Source of the DNA: Erinaceus europaeus
Taxonomy: Eukaryota; Chordata; Mammalia; Eulipotyphla; Erinaceidae
Assembly (NCBI RefSeq): GCF_950295315.1
Contig: NC_080181.1
Span: 36,733,375 to 36,797,374 of the forward strand
Length of the DNA stretch: 64,000 nucleotides
Direction of reading: 5' to 3'
The notes below the pieces were generated by a model. It was not told where the DNA came from, made no database searches, and saw only the letters and a list, made by a program, of their open reading frames with translations. Below, in pieces: positions 62,431 to 64,000 of this stretch (its first letter is position 1; each line of letters opens with the position of its first letter). The position numbers and the translations under genes are program-made.

Positions 62431-64000
62431 TGCACCTGTGTGCGAAAAAAAAGCTGAGCGTAATCAAGACAAACGACTTAGACCTGTGTGTGAATCTACA
62501 AAAAAAAAAAAAAACTAGGCGCAATCAAGACAAACCACTTGCACCTGTGTGCGAATCTACAACAAAAAAAAACAAGGTGTAAACAAGAGAAACCAATTGC
62601 ACCTGTGTGCTAATCTACAAACAACACAAACCAGGGTGCAATCAAGACAAACCAATTGCACCTGTGTGTGAATCTACAAAAAAAATCCTAGGAGCAATCA
62701 AGACAAACCACTTGCACCTGTGTGCGAATCTTCAAAAAAAAACATAGGCACAATCAAGACAAACCACTTGAACCTGTGTGCGAATCTACAACAAAAAAAA
62801 ACCAAGGCGCAATCTAGAGAAAACAATTTCACCTGTGTGCTAATCTACAAACAACACACACCTGGGCGCAATCAAGACAAAACACTTGCACCTGTGTGCG
62901 AATCTAAAAAAAAAAAAAAAAAACCTAGGCACAATCAAGACAAACCACTTGCAACTGTGTGAGAATCTAAAAAAAAAATCCTAGGCGCAATCAAGACAAA
63001 CCACTTGCACCTGTGTGCGAATCTTAAAAAAAAAAAATCCTAGGCGCCATCAAGACAAACCACTTGCACCTGTGTGCGAATGTACAACAAAAAAACCAAG
63101 GTGTAAACAAGAGAAACCAATTGCACCTGGGTGCTAATCTACAAACAACACAAACCAGGGCGCAATCAAGTCAAACCAATTGCACCAGTGTGTGAATCTA
63201 CAAAAAAAATCCTAGGAGCAATCAAGAAAAACCACTTGCACCTGTGTGCGAATCTTCAAAAAAAAAAAACATAGGCACAATCAAGACAAACCACTTGAAC
63301 CTGTGTGCGAATCTACAAAAAAAAAAAAAACCAAGGCACAATCTAGAGAAACCAATTTCACCTGTGTGCGAATCTACAAACAACACACACCTGGGCGCAA
63401 TCAAGACAAAACACTTGCACCTGTGTGCGAATCTAAAAAAAAAAAAAAAAAAACCTAGGCACAATCAAGACAAACCACTTGCACCTGTGTGATAATCTAA
63501 AAAAAAAAATCCTAGGCGCAATCAAGACAAACCACTTGCACCTGTGTGCGAATCTTAAAAAAAACAATCCTAGGCGCCATCAAGACAAACCACTTGCACC
63601 TGTGTGCGAAAAAAAAGCTGAGCGTAATCAAGACAAACCACTTACACCTGTGTGTGAATCTACCAAAAAAAACCTAGGCGCAATCAAGACAAACCACTTG
63701 CACCTGTGTGCGAATCTAAAAAAAAAAATCCTAGGCGCCATCAAGACAAACCCATTGCACCTGTGTGCGAATCGAGAAACAACACACACTTGGGCGCAAT
63801 CAAGACAAACCACTTGCACCTTTATGCGAATCTTAAAAAAAAAAAAAAACCTAGGCGCAATCAAGACAAACCACTTGCACCTGTGTGCGAATCTTAAAAA
63901 ACAAACAATCCTAGGCGCCATCAAGACAAACCACTTGCACCTGTGTGCGAAAAAAAAGCTCAGCATAATCAAGACAAACCACTTACACCTGTGTGTGAAT
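62431..64000 (+). repeat. Right-end stretch with short-linker monomers
   Basis: Three monomers (~62,436-62,456, ~63,604-63,618, ~63,947-63,961) have GTGTGCGAAAAAAAAGCT, so the usual GAATCTAC linker is missing. A ~520-bp segment is repeated: the GGTGTAAACAAGAG marker is at ~62,576 and ~63,099, and CCTAGGAGCAATC is at ~62,688 and ~63,210. The array continues past the window end. Confidence 0.7.

Larger units (their letters stand above)
1..64000 (+). repeat. Satellite array of ~57-60 bp monomers filling the window
   Basis: The core AATCAAGACAAACC followed by CACTTGCACCTGTGTGCG recurs every 57-63 bp from the first base to the last, always in the same orientation. The window begins and ends inside the array. 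The reference monomer at 3,291-3,347 is 57 bp (24 A, 15 C, 9 G, 9 T), so the plus strand is A- and C-rich and T-poor. Length variation comes mainly from the A-tract. I saw no inverted monomer, no transposon insertion and no non-repeat spacer. The nature of the sequence (eukaryotic heterochromatic satellite) is inferred from its structure; the family and species are not recognised. Confidence 0.97.

Noticed and set aside
1..64000. CRISPR array
   Set aside because: Direct repeats occur at regular spacing, but there are no unique spacers: the whole period is repeated, and the period length varies with the A-tract.
1..64000. Telomeric repeat or subtelomeric TG-repeat
   Set aside because: CA-rich linkers (ACACACACC) are short and fixed within the monomer. 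There is no TTAGGG-like or TTTAGGG-like tandem run.
1..64000. Rho-independent terminators (hairpin plus T-run on the minus strand)
   Set aside because: On the minus strand the dyad is followed by the conserved core and not by the T-run, which lies before it. The stem is only 6 bp, and the context is not bacterial.

Overview
The whole 64-kb window is one uninterrupted satellite-type tandem repeat array. The monomer is about 57-60 bp, so roughly 1,100 copies lie head to tail, all in the same orientation as far as I could read. I found no protein-coding gene, tRNA, rRNA, transposon, CRISPR array or unique-sequence spacer. Long stretches look open in several frames only because the monomer lacks stops in three of its six frames. 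Such an array points to constitutive heterochromatin (centromeric, pericentromeric, subtelomeric or a similar block) of a eukaryote. I do not recognise the monomer and cannot name the organism.

The reference monomer (for example 3,291-3,347, 57 bp; 24 A, 15 C, 9 G, 9 T) has four modules: an AvrII-type CCTAGG; a core AATCAAGACAAACC; a CACTTGCACCTGTGTGCG block containing a short dyad; and GAATCTAC followed by an A-tract of about 7-15 A (up to 30). In a second class the A-tract is replaced by AACAACACACACCTGGG. Other marker variants include CAATTG, CACGTG, GAAGCTTC, AATCAATTC and CCAAGG forms.

Monomers are organised into multi-kilobase higher-order repeats. (A) 1-~28,060: alternating long and short blocks sharing one head; starts at 1, 5,187, 7,334, 11,727, 13,870, 18,613, 20,758 and 25,151. 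Long blocks are 4.4-5.2 kb; short blocks are a constant ~2.145 kb and look like long blocks lacking ~3 kb of their middle. About 9.2 kb recurs at an offset of ~13.42 kb. (B) ~28,060-36,390: a more heterogeneous stretch, including a partial copy of block C. (C) 36,390-42,435 and 42,436-48,540: a near-perfect ~6.1-kb tandem duplication. (D) ~48,540-64,000: rearranged 1.75-kb-type units, chimeric segments carrying pieces of A and C, and longer A-tracts.

A ~250-bp five-monomer cassette recurs about 35 times between 1,121 and 55,073 and is absent from the last ~9 kb. There are no genes to work together. The biology visible here is array evolution (unequal exchange, local amplification, A-tract slippage), plus sequence elements (dyad, E-box-like hexamers, A-tracts) that could bind proteins or shape chromatin, which I can only suggest.
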